A DNA stretch of 64,000 nt. Source: Eledone cirrhosa (Eukaryota; Mollusca; Cephalopoda; Octopoda; Eledonidae). Location: contig OZ024743.1 in assembly GCA_964016885.1 (NCBI GenBank), positions 186,979,540 to 187,043,539 of the forward strand. Direction: 5' to 3'. The notes beneath the pieces are model-generated. The model was not told the origin of the DNA. It saw nothing but the letters and a program-made list of their open reading frames with translations, and ran no database searches. Positions 21,052 to 33,054 of the stretch are shown in pieces. The position numbers and the translations under genes are program-made. The first letter of the stretch is position 1. Each line of letters opens with the position of its first letter.

Positions 21052-22045
21052 CAAGGTTTGTCCCAAAAGTAAGAGTACTGATGTTTTATTTAGATGTACA
21101 TGAAATTCCAAGTTCTCTCCTTCTAAATACGACACTTGGGAAGTCACACAGTGTTTTCTATTGATTGTAGCAGTACTGGAAGTTATTTTCTGTGAATGTC
21201 CTTAACTCATCGGATACAATTTTTGTATGTTTTCCACAGTCCCAAAATCATGGCCTTTCACCTATGATTTCAGCTCAGGGAAGGGGTAGAAATTACACAG
21301 ATCTAGATCTGGGCTCTTGGGAGGATGTGGGAGAGTAGAAATGTTTTTCTTTGCTAAAAATGTTCTAATTGAAAGTGTTGTGTCAGCAGGCACATTATCG
21401 TGGTGCATACCCAATCCACTGCAATGTCCTTTCAGACTCACTGGATCTATTTTTGAAGTTATTCCAAGACATCTTTGTAGAAGGCACAACTAACTGTCTC
21501 TCCTGGAGGATAAAATCCTTTGTGAACCATACAATGACTGTCAAAAATATGATATTAATCGTTTTCACCCTGGATCTGTTCATACATGCTATTTTCAGAT
21601 AAAAAATCTTTCATTTACCATTCCTCACTTTGTCTCTGGATCATACTCAAACAGATCATTCATCTGTTATTACTTTATGCAAGAAATTTGGCTCAATTTC
21701 AAGTTTTCTAGCAAATCCTGATAACATTTTCTCAGCTCTCTTTGAAAGCTGCCACTTAAAAATCTTCTCAATAACTTGTGTTAAAGAATTAAATGTTTCA
21801 ATGAGAGATTTGTTGAGTTTCACATAAAATTTGATCACTTACAGTTGTTTGATATTTTCCTGCAAATGTAACAGAGGTCATAAACATGTCAGTACATAAA
21901 CCTCAATAACTCACGAGTGACTCAATCGATAATGTTGAAACAATTATGTATGTATAGCTAAGGTCATAACCAACAAGGCTATATACATCAACGAGGTGAT
22001 GCATTACAAGGTTGTACATAGGAAAATCAGTACTATATTAAACGG
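21052..22045 (-). mobile_element. Mariner-type transposon relic, about 1 kb
   Basis: The left end has TTTGTCCCAAAAGTAAGAGT and the right end, read on the minus strand, aligns block by block with the start of the second mariner at 63,493 (TACTGATTTTCCTATGTA, CCTCGTTGATGTATA). Both ends abut TA-rich sequence. It is one family with the 63.5-kb copy. Confidence 0.82.
21262..21900 (-). pseudogene. Mariner transposase, broken
   Basis: Transposases of this family are DD34D enzymes. On the minus strand the N-terminal part reads KFYVKLNKSLIETFNSLTQ, and IFKWQLSKRAE is a worn FKWHKAFKEGRE. Further on come HHDNVPAD, with the second catalytic aspartate still present, LSIRTFLAKKNISTLPHPP, and SPDLDLCNFYPF. 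In the last motif the third catalytic aspartate (the D of CDF or SDY in live relatives) is asparagine. Several frameshifts and stops separate the parts. Confidence 0.8.
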
Positions 22046-22639
22046 TATACATGTATGTTTTTTAATTCACATTCAATAGTTGATTTCTGTTCCATTTTAC
22101 TGGTTTCAGTTATTCACCTTGTCTGCAGTCATACTAAGGCAATGTCTTCAAGAGTTTTCTTCATCATGTCAATTTAAGTAATTATTTCAATTTATTACTT
22201 ATTTATTGATCACTATTTGTTGTAAAAGCAAAAGCACAAACAGATACATGAATACATTATATACATAGATATACTCACACATTTACATCACACTCATATG
22301 GAGATTGCCCTTAGTATTTTCCGAGAAATTATCCTTTGATTTAGATCTTTCCCAAGTAAAATTGAATATTACTGCTAGTTGGACATTTAAAAAATAAAAA
22401 GAATGATTTGAACCACATATCTCTTGTTTGAGTTTACATTTTTTTGTTTCTCAAATTAGAATTATGAATGTTTATTTTTTTTTATAACTGAATTTTTCAA
22501 AGTTCATCTTTTGTTTTGCTGATAGATCATTAGTCAGCTAACACTAGAATATTAGTAGAAATCGTTATTCCTATAAATGTCCAGCTGAGAAAATTATCCC
22601 ATCATCATATGATATTTGAAATGAGAATTAATCACAGAC
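22046..22639. other. No gene seen
   Basis: AT-rich unique sequence. Confidence 0.5.
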
Positions 22640-22818
22640 ATTTCTACTTTTGGCACAAGGCCAGCAATTACCCAGTGCATTACTGGTACTTTATTTTATT
22701 GACCCCGTAATGATGAAAGGCAAAGTTAACCTCGGCGGGATTTGAACTCAGAATGGCAAGGGCCGTAACTCTATACGTCAAAGCATGGTGTCCGACCCTC
22801 TACCGATACTGCCAATCA
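22640..22818 (-). mobile_element. tRNA-derived SINE, family 1, full length
   Basis: Minus orientation: TTTCTACTTTTGGCACAAGG, TACTTTATTTTATTGACCCC, AACCTCGGCGGGATTTGAAC and the head CCTCTACCGATACTGCCAAT. Little diverged. Confidence 0.9.
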
Positions 22819-24672
22819 TAATATTCATTAATTATAGTAAACACCTTACACCCATTACATTGGTCCATGAGTGATATATTGTATGTTTATATATGACTTT
22901 ATACATATGTATACATGTACAAACTGATATGACTGGAGAGGAAAGCATCATTAATTTGCATTGAAAATATGCAGCCTTAATATGTGCAATAAATGAAGTG
23001 AAAGCAAGCTTTGAACAGAAACAAATTATGAAGTAATACAACCTTGATGACTGGAGTATGGATAAAAAATAAAATATTGTAGTGCATTAGTTTTGAATGA
23101 AATTCAAATCTAAGCTTGACTGAAAGAAGCCTGCAGTGTTCTACAATACTGGAGATTATTTCAATTCAGAATAAATGATCAAGTATTTGGCCACCTATTT
23201 AGGTATCTATTTTGCAGACATATGTCACTCACATCAGTTTGTTAAAAAGCAAGTATTGAATTCAGTAATTGCTCTACCTTGCTACTTTTGTATTCTAGTA
23301 AATAAAAATTGACATAGACAGTCTAGTTGTCTGAATCTTGATTAAATCTGAAATTGTACATGAAACCAAGAACATTTCTAATTTAATTAATTTCATTTGT
23401 GACTTTTACCACCACTATCTTTAAATGTTAGATTCTATTAATGTAAGAACACTCTTATTTTGATATATCATAGATGTACTCACATTTTGGTCTGCTTGTT
23501 TAAGCAGTTCTCTTACAGCTGTACCCTGTACCTTGACTTGGTCAGCATGGGTCGTAAGTCCTCAAAGAATGTAGAATTAAGTTCGAATTTTTAGGAAACT
23601 AATACAACTGCACAATTTTTCATTCATTGTCTACTGAATGCAATGACTGTGTGCTACTTTATTAACTACTACATGACTCAAGCTAAAGGAGACTGTAAAA
23701 AGTTGCTGACCCTGCTAGAAAGAATAACAAAACCTACAATTCATACACTACCATCTTATAATAAGGGATGTATTAGTTAATATCCTGAGTGCATAATGCC
23801 TTAGTAAATGACTGAATGCCTTTCATCATGTGCCAGATCAATCATGACTGATTTGGGGCTAAACAGTAATAACAGCACTGCATGACTATTCAAAATTCTT
23901 TCTGGTTGAGTGCATTTTAAAACATAAAGCTGAATTATTTCAGATTCCTTTTGACATTGTCAACTCAGCACTTTTTTTTTGGTATCTTTTATGATAGAAG
24001 CTGAGTACTCACATATGGAAGTTGGCTACCTCTCCATACTCATGAATGTAGATGACCAAACTTGCACAAGCTTCTCTATATAACAGTTTCTTAGGTACCT
24101 AATAGACTAAAGTGGCATATATAAATAGTACATATATAAAAGTTGTAAGACGAATGAATGAGTTTTAGTTAAAAAACAGAATTCTTTTTATATCATTATT
24201 TAATATAAATTTCTCCCTTTTCTTTAGTTAGCCAAAATGAAGATGGAAATAAATTCACATGATGAATAGTTATTTAATGAAGTACAATTCCTGGGATGGA
24301 ATATATATATATTATGATACTATACAGAAAATCTATTACTTTGCTTTAAACACACACATATATATTGTTTTTACTATAGTGTGATATATTTTCCTGGTAT
24401 TTTGTAAGAATACACTTTTGCCATCTATTTTGTAAATATATTTTTTAAAGCATATAGTTTGTTTCAAAGGCTTCCAATGATGACACTCAAAACTTGTTTG
24501 TTATTGAACCTGACAATTAAACACTTTTTAAATGACACAATAGTTTATACAATTACTTTTTCCTTTCATACACTGGGTTTTCAAGTACATGTGTAGTATA
24601 CACCCACATCATTCTATAGAAGTTCAGGAAAGAATTTGGTTTAATAGGTTTCCCATTCAGCAACTGTTGTAT
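22819..24672. other. No gene seen
   Basis: Long unique AT-rich stretch with no coding relic or repeat family that I recognise. Confidence 0.5.
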
Positions 24673-24673
24673 C

Positions 24674-24728
<55 letters not shown>

Positions 24729-24812
24729 TAAGTAAGTAAGTAAGTAAGTAAATAAGTAAGTAAGTAAGTAAGTAAATAAGTAAGTAAATAAGTAAGTAAA
24801 TAAGTAAGTAAA

Positions 24813-24894
<82 letters not shown>

Positions 24895-24904
24895 TGTATG
24901 TATG
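24674..24904. repeat. (TAAG)n tetranucleotide array
   Basis: About 220 bp of TAAG units with scattered TAAA variants, ending in a few TATG units. It is open in several frames on the minus strand (LLTYLLTY), which is an artefact. It lies at the 3' end (minus reading) of the next repeat. Confidence 0.95.
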
Positions 24905-25395
24905 TTTCTTGGTGAGGAGGATGACTTTGGACATCCTGCAGGACTAAAAACAAAACCTGTCAAAGGGCAAAGGAGCTCTTAAGGGTCAATGGCCATCCAA
25001 AATCACCAGGAGAGATGACTCTAGGAGAAGGAAAACTCTGATATAACACCTGCAACCCTGATGGTATCCAATGATGTTGACTTGTTCTTCTTTTTGGTAA
25101 ATATCATCTTGGTTAAGAGATGTGGTTAAGCTTTGTGCAGTGCCTTTGCTCACTATAAAAGCTTCACAGCACAGGCATTGCTTTATATCTGGAGATCTCT
25201 CTGCACTTGTCGTCACATGGTACCATGGGCCCAGCACTATGTGTCAATAATTGTCACAAGTGTAGTGTTTGTATCAGAATTTTCAAGTCGCTGGCTGGAC
25301 TAAAAAGTCACACTTGTTCAGCGCATCGGTAGGGGTTCTCCTACATGGATATAAAGTAGTGGCCGTACTCAAAAACGAGTTGGCAGCCACCATGT
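24905..25395 (-). repeat. Dispersed repeat of unassigned class, copy 2
   Basis: Shares ordered blocks with 11,153-11,560 (AAACAAAACCTGTCAAAGGG, ATCCAATGATGTTGAC, TTCTTCTTTTTGG, GAGTTGGCAGCCACC). Read on the minus strand it ends in (CATA)(CTTA)n, as do the R2/R4-type elements that follow. It may be the 3' part of another non-LTR element. No domain can be shown. Confidence 0.6.
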
Positions 25396-25407
25396 ATGTA
25401 TCTATGT

Positions 25408-26805
25408 TCTACTGGTTTTATAATTTCACAAAGTTTCACCAATAGAGAGAGAGTCGGTTTCTAATAGACACAAGACTCTCTCATTGGAATTTACACAACA
25501 TCAACTAGGTAGGTATGTATGTATGCATGCATGTTTAGATATGGATGTTATTGTATGTGTGGATGTGTATATTTTGAGTTGTATGTGTGCATGTGTATAT
25601 GCTTTGCATCTGTACATGTGTATATGCAGTTATTAGATGCAACATTTTTGGAATGTCTTACATATTTTTACTGTTCCATTAATGGATTGTATTTGTAATT
25701 TCCTAACTAGTTGTGTTCTTTCTGTTCCTGTGAAGCCTAGCTTCTCAAGATTTGTATTGAGGCAGTTACTAACATATACCAGTACCCAATAATCACAGGC
25801 ATAAATCTGAAGGTGTAATCAGGGTTGAGTATCTGCAGATTTCTCATCAGTTCTGCATAAATGTTCTCCTTTTCACTAATCTTTGATATTATATTGGCAT
25901 CTGCTGGGCAGCTAATTTCCATTACTGTGCATGCTTTCTTCTCCCTGTCCCATATCATAATATCTGGTCTGTTATGCCTGTATTTTATTGGGGTTTTTAC
26001 TGGAACATTCCACCAGTACTCTTTCATATTATGTACATGGATGTCTTCCACATTGCTGTAGCTTTTAATGTGTTTATTATCAGGGCTATCTTTTTTACGA
26101 ACTGCATTGTACAGTGTTTTGGCCACTACATCATGCATCATGCGATGACATCTTTGGACAGCTGCTGATGACATGGGTGATATCCTCGATGTTAGTTCTG
26201 CAGAGTCTGCACTTGTTATCACATCTAGGTGTTTTGCCTGCATCCCTATTTCTTTTGTGAATCAGGCATTACGTGCTAATCTCCTATTCCTGGATTGCAA
26301 AAGCGTATCCTTCAAAGTGGGAGCCAATATAGCGGTTGTTGGTCCAAGATAGACTACATTCCTTATCACTCTGGAGCTTCCTGGCAACATATCCATGCAT
26401 GATTTTTTGCTGATAGGCATGCAGTTTTTCATCCATGGATTCACTGCGATACTGCTGAGCGACATCCCTGGGTGTGAGTTTTTGATTATCACACAGGGAA
26501 TATCTCTCGAGGAGTTCCTTCTCAACTCTCATGATCTTATCTGTTTCATGCAGATAGACTTGCTCGAGAAACGGGCTCCTACGCTTCGAGGTTCGTAGAT
26601 GTTGTCGGAGAGATATGATGCGACATTCAAATGTTGTCTGGACTGATGTTAGGCCTCTGCCTCCCTGCTTACGTTTCTAGTAAAGGTCTATGTCACTGTT
26701 GATGTGGAAGTTTCCGGTGTTGTTCAGTATTTTTCGAGTTCCAATATCAACTGCTCGGATTTCGTCTATCGTCCAATTGGGTATTCCAAACATTGGTGTA
26801 TGTAT
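25408..26805 (-). mobile_element. R2/R4-type non-LTR retrotransposon, copy 2, 5'-truncated
   Basis: The minus-strand element starts within the region after the RT, next to a short TATG tract, and ends with a 3' UTR (25,408-25,735) that matches the third copy at 29,171-29,400 closely, followed by TATG units. It is 5'-truncated, as is common for target-primed insertions. Confidence 0.85.
25700..26800 (-). pseudogene. R2/R4-type ORF, C-terminal half with restriction-like endonuclease, broken
   Basis: In order on the minus strand: GIPNWTIDEIRAVDIGTRK, NNTGNFHINSDIDLY then a stop, KQGGRGLTSVQTTFECRI, a long linker, a CCHC knuckle (CRLCRTNIEDITHVISSC), a short deletion after PKMSS, KEYWWNVPVKTP, then the nuclease region RPDIMIWDREKKACTVMEIS and CPADANIISKISEKEN. 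The PD...D/E...K layout is that of the restriction-like endonuclease of R2/R4 elements, which nicks the target. Stops, a frameshift after MPVIIG and the deletion make it inactive. Confidence 0.83.
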
Positions 26806-26897
26806 GTATGTTATCTCTTTCTCTTAATTTCGAGTATATATTTTTGACCGGCCACCTTCCTGGTGGCAAGGTTGTAAAAGAAAAGAAATTGTCATCC

Positions 26898-29113
26898 CTT
26901 GAATCGCAATAATGTTTTGCAAATTTTGAAGGTGCCAGCTATCGCAGCCATTTGTAGACTATGATTTAGCGAGCTGCGCTTTTTGTCCGCAAATCCAAGT
27001 TCAGTCATACTTTGATCCAAGTGGGTTGGTATATAACCCGTAGCTCCAATAATTGTTTCTACTTTTGGCACAAGGCCAGCAATTATTCCAGTATATTACT
27101 GGTACTTTATTTTATCGACCCCGTAAGGATGAAAGGCAAAGTTAACCTCGGCGGGATTTGAACTCAGATCGTAAAGAGACATAACTATGCTGGAAAGCAT
27201 GTCCGACACTCTACCGATACTGCCAATTCACCGCCCAATTCACCCGTAGCTCCAATAATGATGGCTATGAAGCTAAAGGTATATCTTGGATACTGGATTT
27301 GTAAACTCCTCATCAATGGTCCGTAATTGTCCTCCTTCTCCTGTATTTTTCTGACAACGTTTACATCAAGTGGGCAGCTGATCTCCACAACAGAACACGT
27401 TTCAATGTGTGGTCCCAAACAACAATATCAGGCTGGTTGTGCTTTAATTTGGTGGCAGTTTTTATTTTCAGGTTCCACCAGTATTCCTTAGTGCCATCTG
27501 TCTCAATATATTCTTCCTCGTTTGTTGTTAATTTTGTTTTCCGAAGTGCGTTCCAGATGGTTCTAGCTATCCCATCGTGTCTCATGGGGAGGTAGTAGCG
27601 AGATGACATTCTTTCGCAGCTGGCAACAACGTGGCTTACATCCTCGATCTTTGTTTTACATAGCCTACATTTATTGTCAGCTGCTGGCCCTCCCCTTTTG
27701 TGCAGCAGATATTTGGTAGGGAGTTCTTGTTCCTGTATTGCATAGAGATATCCCTCAAGGTGTGATGTCATAAACTTGTCGGAACTCCATGCCAGGCTTT
27801 TTTAGTGGTTTATCCCCTCTATGGTCTGTGTTTTACGTCTCAAGTATCCATGCACAACTTTTTCTGTAAATTGGTCAATTTTTTCATCTTGTTGAGAGAT
27901 TTATATCAGGCTTTATTCCATATCTCTCCTCCAGATCAGTCGCTATTCTAATGATATTTCTTTTTTCATGCTCATAAACCTGGGCAAGATGGTTGCCAAC
28001 CTTTTTCCTCTGTTGAAGGTGTTGCTTCAGTGTTACTATCCGGGTCTCATATGTTGTTAATATTGATTTTAGACCCCGGCCACCTTCCTTGCGTGAGAAG
28101 TATAGCCTATCCACATCACCATTGATGTTAAAGTTCCCAGTAACACTGAGAAGTTTGAGAGTTCTAACATCCATCTCACTTAGTTCTTGCAATGACCAGT
28201 TCAGCAGGCCAAATGTTGGCATTAGAATTGGCACAGCATACGTATTGTTGGCAATGTATTTGTTGTACGCTGACAGTTCTGATGACCATATTTTCTTTAC
28301 TCTTCTGAAGTATTTAGTTCTGGTTCTCTCCTTATTTATGGGTCCATCATATCTGACATTCTCATCCTGTCCAAGATATCTGTAGTTGTCACCTGACTGT
28401 AGAGGTTGTATTGTCAGGCCGTTCATCTCTAGATTTCTAGAGGAGGGCACAGCTCTTCCACGTTTTACTGCCAAATATGCACACTTGGACTCACCAAATT
28501 TCATTTTGATGTCTGTTGAAAATTGTGTAATGAGGTCCAATTGTTTCTTGATGTCATTGATATTTGGCCCATACAACTTCAGGTCATCAACAAAGAAAAG
28601 ATGGGAGATACTTCTGGGCCGACTTCTTTGTCCACCTTGTTTCCTGAGTAGGTAAGATAGTGGATTTAGTGAGAGAACGAAAAGTAGCACTAACAAGCTA
28701 TCACCCTGAAAGATGCCCTTCTAGTAATGTATCTTATCAGTCTTAACTTGCTCCTTCTCACCTCTAAGGATCAAATTGGTGTACCAGTTCTTGGTCAGGC
28801 ATTCAACAGCAGCTACCAATGTTTGTGGGACTTTGGCTAACTGTAAATCCTTAATAATCCACCCATGAGGTACACTATCAAATGCTTTTTGATAGTCCAG
28901 CCACACCACAGTCATGTTTCTGTGATTCTTTGTTGTTTTTTCCTGAATCATTTTATTAGTTAGTAGGTGATCTATGCAACCCCACACCTCCCTCTTTCCA
29001 CCAGCTTTCTCAGGTGTTATGATGTTGTTGGTAGCACAGTGATCCTGTAAGAACAGGTTAAGGCACCCAGTATATAATTTATACATGATGTTTTGGCAGG
29101 CTATTGGGCGGTA
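26898..29113 (-). pseudogene. R2/R4-type ORF: RT, CCHC knuckle, restriction-like endonuclease, broken
   Basis: 28,721-29,113 codes the first RT part with VVWLDYQKAFDSVPHGWI. 27,884-28,696 codes the second part with LFFVDDLKLYGPN (the catalytic box as FVDD), KMKFGESKCAYL, the NYRYLGQ region and MPTFGLLNWSLQEL. 27,361-27,771 has CRLCKTKIEDVSHVVASC (CCHC), KEYWWNLKIKTATK and QPDIVVWDH. A frameshift near 27,405 leads to SVVEISCPLDVN and QEKEDNYGPLMRSLQ. After the SINE the end is GYIPTHLDQSMTELGFADKK and GTFKICKTLLRFKG with a stop near 26,898. A stop at 28,718 separates the two RT parts. Confidence 0.85.
27054..27241 (-). mobile_element. tRNA-derived SINE, family 1, nested, with 18-bp target duplication
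   Basis: ACCCGTAGCTCCAATAAT occurs at 27,036-27,053 and again at 27,242-27,259, and the SINE lies between. The duplication is perfect, so the insertion is relatively young and later than copy 1 of the R2/R4-type element, whose endonuclease region it splits after IIIGAT. Confidence 0.93.
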
Positions 29114-29116
29114 ATT

Positions 29117-29168
29117 TTTGTATGTATGTATGTATGTATGTATGTATGTATGTATGTATGTATGTATG
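29117..29168. repeat. (TATG)n microsatellite
   Basis: About 13 units between the 5' end of R2/R4 copy 1 and the 3' end of copy 3. Confidence 0.95.
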
Positions 29169-29170
29169 TT

Positions 29171-29695
29171 CTTCTGGTTTTATAATTTCACAAAGTTTTA
29201 CCAATAGAAGGAGAGTCGGTTTCTAACATAGACACAAGACTCTCTCATTGGAATTTACACATCATCAACTAGGAGGTAGATATGTATGTATGCATGCATG
29301 TGTAGATATGGATGTTATTGTATGTGTGGATGTGTATGTTTTGAGTTGTATGTGTGCATGTGTATATGCTTTGCATCTGTATATGTGTATATGCAGTTAT
29401 TAGATGCAACATTTTTGGATTGTTTTACATATTTTTACTGTTCCATTAATGGATTGTACTTGTAATTTCATAACTAGTTGTGTTCTTTCTGTTCCTGTGA
29501 AGCCTAGCTTCTCAAGATTTGTATTGAGGCAGTTACTAGCATATCCCTGTGCCCCAATAATCACAGGCATAAATCTGAAGGTGTAATCAGGGTTGAGTAT
29601 CTGCAGATTTCTCATCAGTTCTGCATAAATATTCTCCTTTTCACTAATCTTTGATATTATATTGGCATCTGCTGGGCAGCTAATTTCCACTACAT
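29171..29695 (-). mobile_element. R2/R4-type non-LTR retrotransposon, copy 3, only the 3' end
   Basis: The minus strand codes VVEISCPADANIISKISEKE, NPDYTFRFMPVIIGAQGYAS, LNTNLEKLGFTGTERTQLV and GTVKICKTIQKCCI, then a stop and a 3' UTR nearly the same as that of copy 2. It keeps the frame that copy 2 has lost after MPVIIG. It lies between two (TATG)n tracts. Confidence 0.88.
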
Positions 29696-29755
29696 GTATG
29701 TATGTATGTATGTATGTATGTATGTATGCATGTATGCATGTATGTATGTAGTGTG
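29692..29755. repeat. (TATG)n microsatellite
   Basis: TATG units with a few GCATG variants, then (TG)n. It is the rightmost of the TATG tracts in this series. Confidence 0.94.
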
Positions 29756-29775
29756 TGTGTATGTGTGTGTGTGTG

Positions 29776-30185
29776 CTTTCATTTTTTCTTAACATAACTA
29801 AAATGAATGGGTTTTTTTGTGAGTATTAGTTTGAAGGAAATTATTACTACAACCACGCACTTTGAATTAATGTTGAATTCCATTAAATATTTAAAATATT
29901 TTGAAGCATATTGTGCAAACAGAAAGAAATATTTAAATAAAGTGTATTAATAAGTCCTATTTTTATCTTTATGATAATCTAAAATATATATTAAAATAGT
30001 TTTATTTAGACGAAGGAATAGATTATAGGTATTATGGTATATTTTCTTTTCTCTCTCCTAAATGAAAGATTTAAAATTTGAAAGCTAGAGACCATATATA
30101 TGACAGAAAAGTTTTTGATGTTGAGTTAAGGTCGGACAGGTCTTATTTGAAGCTGAACCCTTAGTGGATCTTTTTTTGCCCATGA
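29776..30185. other. No gene seen
   Basis: Unique AT-rich sequence. Confidence 0.5.
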
Positions 30186-31632
30186 GAACTATTTCCATCA
30201 TCATCATCGCATCTATATTCATTTTTCCATGCTTGCATGGGTTGGTTGGGTCCTTTCAGCACAGCATCTCTACACTCACTGCGTTCCTTCATTATCTCCT
30301 CTTTGAGTCTCAGTGATTTGAGATCACCTCTCACCATCTCTGCCCAGGTCTTTCTTGGTCTATCTCTACTGTGGCTCCCTTTCACAGGGATTTCCTGGTA
30401 CCTCTCCACCCAGCGATCATCATCCATGTGAATCACATGTCCATACAAACACGGTCTTCTCTCTTGCACACTGCTTTGGATTCCTTTTAAACCCATTTTT
30501 TCCTCAATTCATCCAAGCTATGTCTTTCTCTCATACTTACATTGCACATCCAACAAAGCATGGTGGCTTCCTTTCTCTCTTGCCTACACATGTCCTCTGC
30601 TGTCCCTGCCCCTATTTCCCTACCATGCAGCATCACACTTAACATACAGAAATCATACAGTCATCCTTTTGTATGCAGGGAGAAACCTTTTGTTTGATAA
30701 CAGTGGGAGTAGCTGTCTAAACATCTTCCATCCTATCATTATTCTAGCTTTTATGGTCTCAGAGCACCCTCTTCTGTTGCTAATTAGGTCACCTAGACAG
30801 CAGAAGCTCTCAATCACGACTATGGATCCTTCATGGGATTGGAAAAGTTTTATATCACTGCTGCACTTCCCCTCGATTACCCCTTTGAACCTTGTGCTTA
30901 CAAAGACATCCTTTCCTGTTAGTCTACCTATTATCCCACTACATCTCTTGCATATCCAAGATTTACATTGTGTACATCATACAGAGTTTATGCTTACTTA
31001 TTTTCTGCATATTGAGCAGGGCGACTTTGCTGGGGGAATCAGAGTCCTATCTTATTTCCTACCTTCTAACACTTTAGCTTTGGTTAAGTTTACTGACAGA
31101 CTTTTTGATTTGAAATTCTGTTTCCATAGTTAGAACATATTCTCTAGTTCTTTTATGGATTCAGCTATAAGGACCAGATCATCCACATTGAGAAGTTCCC
31201 ATGGATACCCAGTCTTAAAGTCCTCTGTTATGGCCTGAAAAACTATGATGAATAGCAGTGGGCTAAGAACAAAATCCTGATGAACTCCTACCTGTACCTT
31301 CAATTCCTTACTAAACTCACTTCCCACTCTCACTTTATTAACAGTTCCTCTAAACATGGCTTGTACTGCTTACACAAGCCATTCTTCTCCACCTAATCTC
31401 CTTAAGTATCACCAGATAATAGATTGAAGTATTCTGTCAAAGGCTTTTTCTAAATATAATGGCTTATTCTTGGTTAGGAACTTCTTTTGTAGTTGTCTCA
31501 CTATGAATAGGACATCTGCAGTACATTTCCCAAGTGTGAAACCAAACTGCATCTCACCTAATTTAAGTCTATGTGGTTGAATATTCCACAAACATATTCT
31601 TAACATAATCCAAAGGTAGAATCTATTTATAT
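30186..31632 (-). mobile_element. RTE-like LINE, 5'-truncated, old
   Basis: Minus-strand copy from the RT region (near 31,630, beside a TA tract) to the tail at about 30,190 (GCATGGAAAAATGAATATAG, (GATGAT)). The wear is heavier than in the other long copies. Confidence 0.85.
30200..31630 (-). pseudogene. LINE RT and C-terminal region, broken
   Basis: Fragments in order: LGEMQFGFTLGKCTADVLF, KPLYLEKAFDRILQSIIW (with FVD lost), VGVHQDFVLSPLLFIIVF, then PWELLNVDDLVLIAES, where the usual YADD has become NVDD. After the PHD-like segment and the LLTKKGFSL region comes ERRPCLYGHVIHMDDD, DRPRKTWAEMVRGDL and ECRDAVLKGPNQP. Many frameshifts and stops. Confidence 0.82.
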
Positions 31633-31639
31633 ATATATA

Positions 31640-33050
31640 CATATATATATATCCTCTCTGGATAATTAGCCAGCATCAGTGAAACTTGAGTACCAAGACC
31701 TGGTCTCTTCGTATAAACAAATTGCATCAGCCCTAGCTATTTTCATTTAGGGTGGTTGCAGGGGTTTTCCAGTGCAGTCTATGGGGAGGACAGTTACAGT
31801 TTTAGAAATAAGAGTAAGATAGAAGAAGCCAGCTGCTGTCAGGCTGAAGGAAGGAAGTGTAAAATACCTCCTGCTGGTACTGGAAAAATAGAAAGATTTG
31901 AGCAATGACTGATTTATGGTTTAAAGCCAACAACTTCTTCTGGCTGAAAACCACAGTTTGAAGGTATTAATTCCACTAAATGTATCTAATAGTAAAGTTT
32001 ATAATTAATAATGATTTCTTCATTCATTTAAATTATAACTTTTCAGAATATCATTTCATTCAAATCTATCCTGACGATATCCTCATTTGGAACTGACATT
32101 TTGACAGCCATCAAAGTTATTACATATAAAATTCATAACAGAATATTAGATAAACTCCATTTTTAAACCAAAGCAGAGTATGTCATTGACATTTTCCAGG
32201 AGACATTTGATGAAAGACTTTATATCTATATATTGAATTTAAGAGGTTCATAATGGATAAATAAGATATATATGAAAAAAGAATAAGATATATATGAAAA
32301 AAGAATAAGATATATATCTTATTCTTTTTTCATATATATGATAAAAGAAAAATATGATAGGGACAGGGTTCTCAGGTAGGGGAGATTTCATGTAGATTAT
32401 GGTAAATGTGGATTTCTTTTTCATATGTTATTTATTGAATGTGCTCATTTACATTCTGTATGCACATATTTACTATTTGAAGAATCCTAGCTTAATGATA
32501 AATATTTTTCATCAAAAGATTACTGCTGAACCCAGATATTTTTTATCAGAGAAAATAACTTTATCTAATCAACTGATTTACTCAAGTAAAGTTTATCATG
32601 AGTTTTTCTAAAAGACAGTATTTATGCAATGGAAAAAGCCTTTGAAGTATCAGCACCAGGAGATAACCTGGTTGTTGATAATGGTGCTGATTTAATGACT
32701 ATGATAAATGTGGTGGCAGTTATATCAATCAATGATATTGATTTCATTTTCATTTTATCCAGATTCACCATCCTATCTCTTTCTCCCCACTCACATCACC
32801 CTGTCCAATCCCAACAAAATTGTCTTACACCCATGAAACACTTTCTCATTCCTTTTCTTCTTCACATAACCCCACAAAATCCCACCACAATTATCATACA
32901 CTCATGATATACTTATCTTTCGTACTTTTCCCTTCTCTCTCCTTGCACACATCTCACTTAGGACAGGTCATCATCCACCCCAGAGTATAGAGAAGGATCT
33001 TCTGTTGAGCCATTGATTGAAATACTCCCTTGCAATGGTGCCACAATAGA
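31640..33050. other. No gene seen; short palindrome inside
   Basis: Mostly unique sequence. No coding relic that I recognise, though 31,650-31,960 is less AT-rich than its surroundings. Confidence 0.45.
32268..32341. repeat. Short AT-rich palindrome with direct repeat
   Basis: ATATATATGAAAAAAGAATA occurs two times in a row and then its reverse complement follows at once, giving a hairpin with almost no loop. No hammerhead core is present. Confidence 0.8.
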
Positions 33051-33054
33051 ATGA

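Larger units (their letters stand above)
26815..29115 (-). mobile_element. R2/R4-type non-LTR retrotransposon, copy 1, 5'-truncated, with nested SINE
   Basis: Read on the minus strand it begins at KNYRPIACQNIMYKLYTG within the RT and ends at about 26,815 after a 3' UTR of some 80 bp and TATG units. A family 1 SINE (27,054-27,241) splits the C-terminal part. A (TATG)n tract sits at its 5' side. It belongs to a different subfamily from copies 2 and 3. Confidence 0.87.

Noticed and set aside
24553..24963. Open frames with LLTYLLTY repeats in three frames
   Set aside because: Caused by the (TAAG)n tetranucleotide array.
11153..25395. The 11.2-kb and 24.9-kb repeats as further R2/R4-type copies
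   Set aside because: They share the CATA-type ends but no sequence block with the R2/R4 3' UTRs, so I left the class open.
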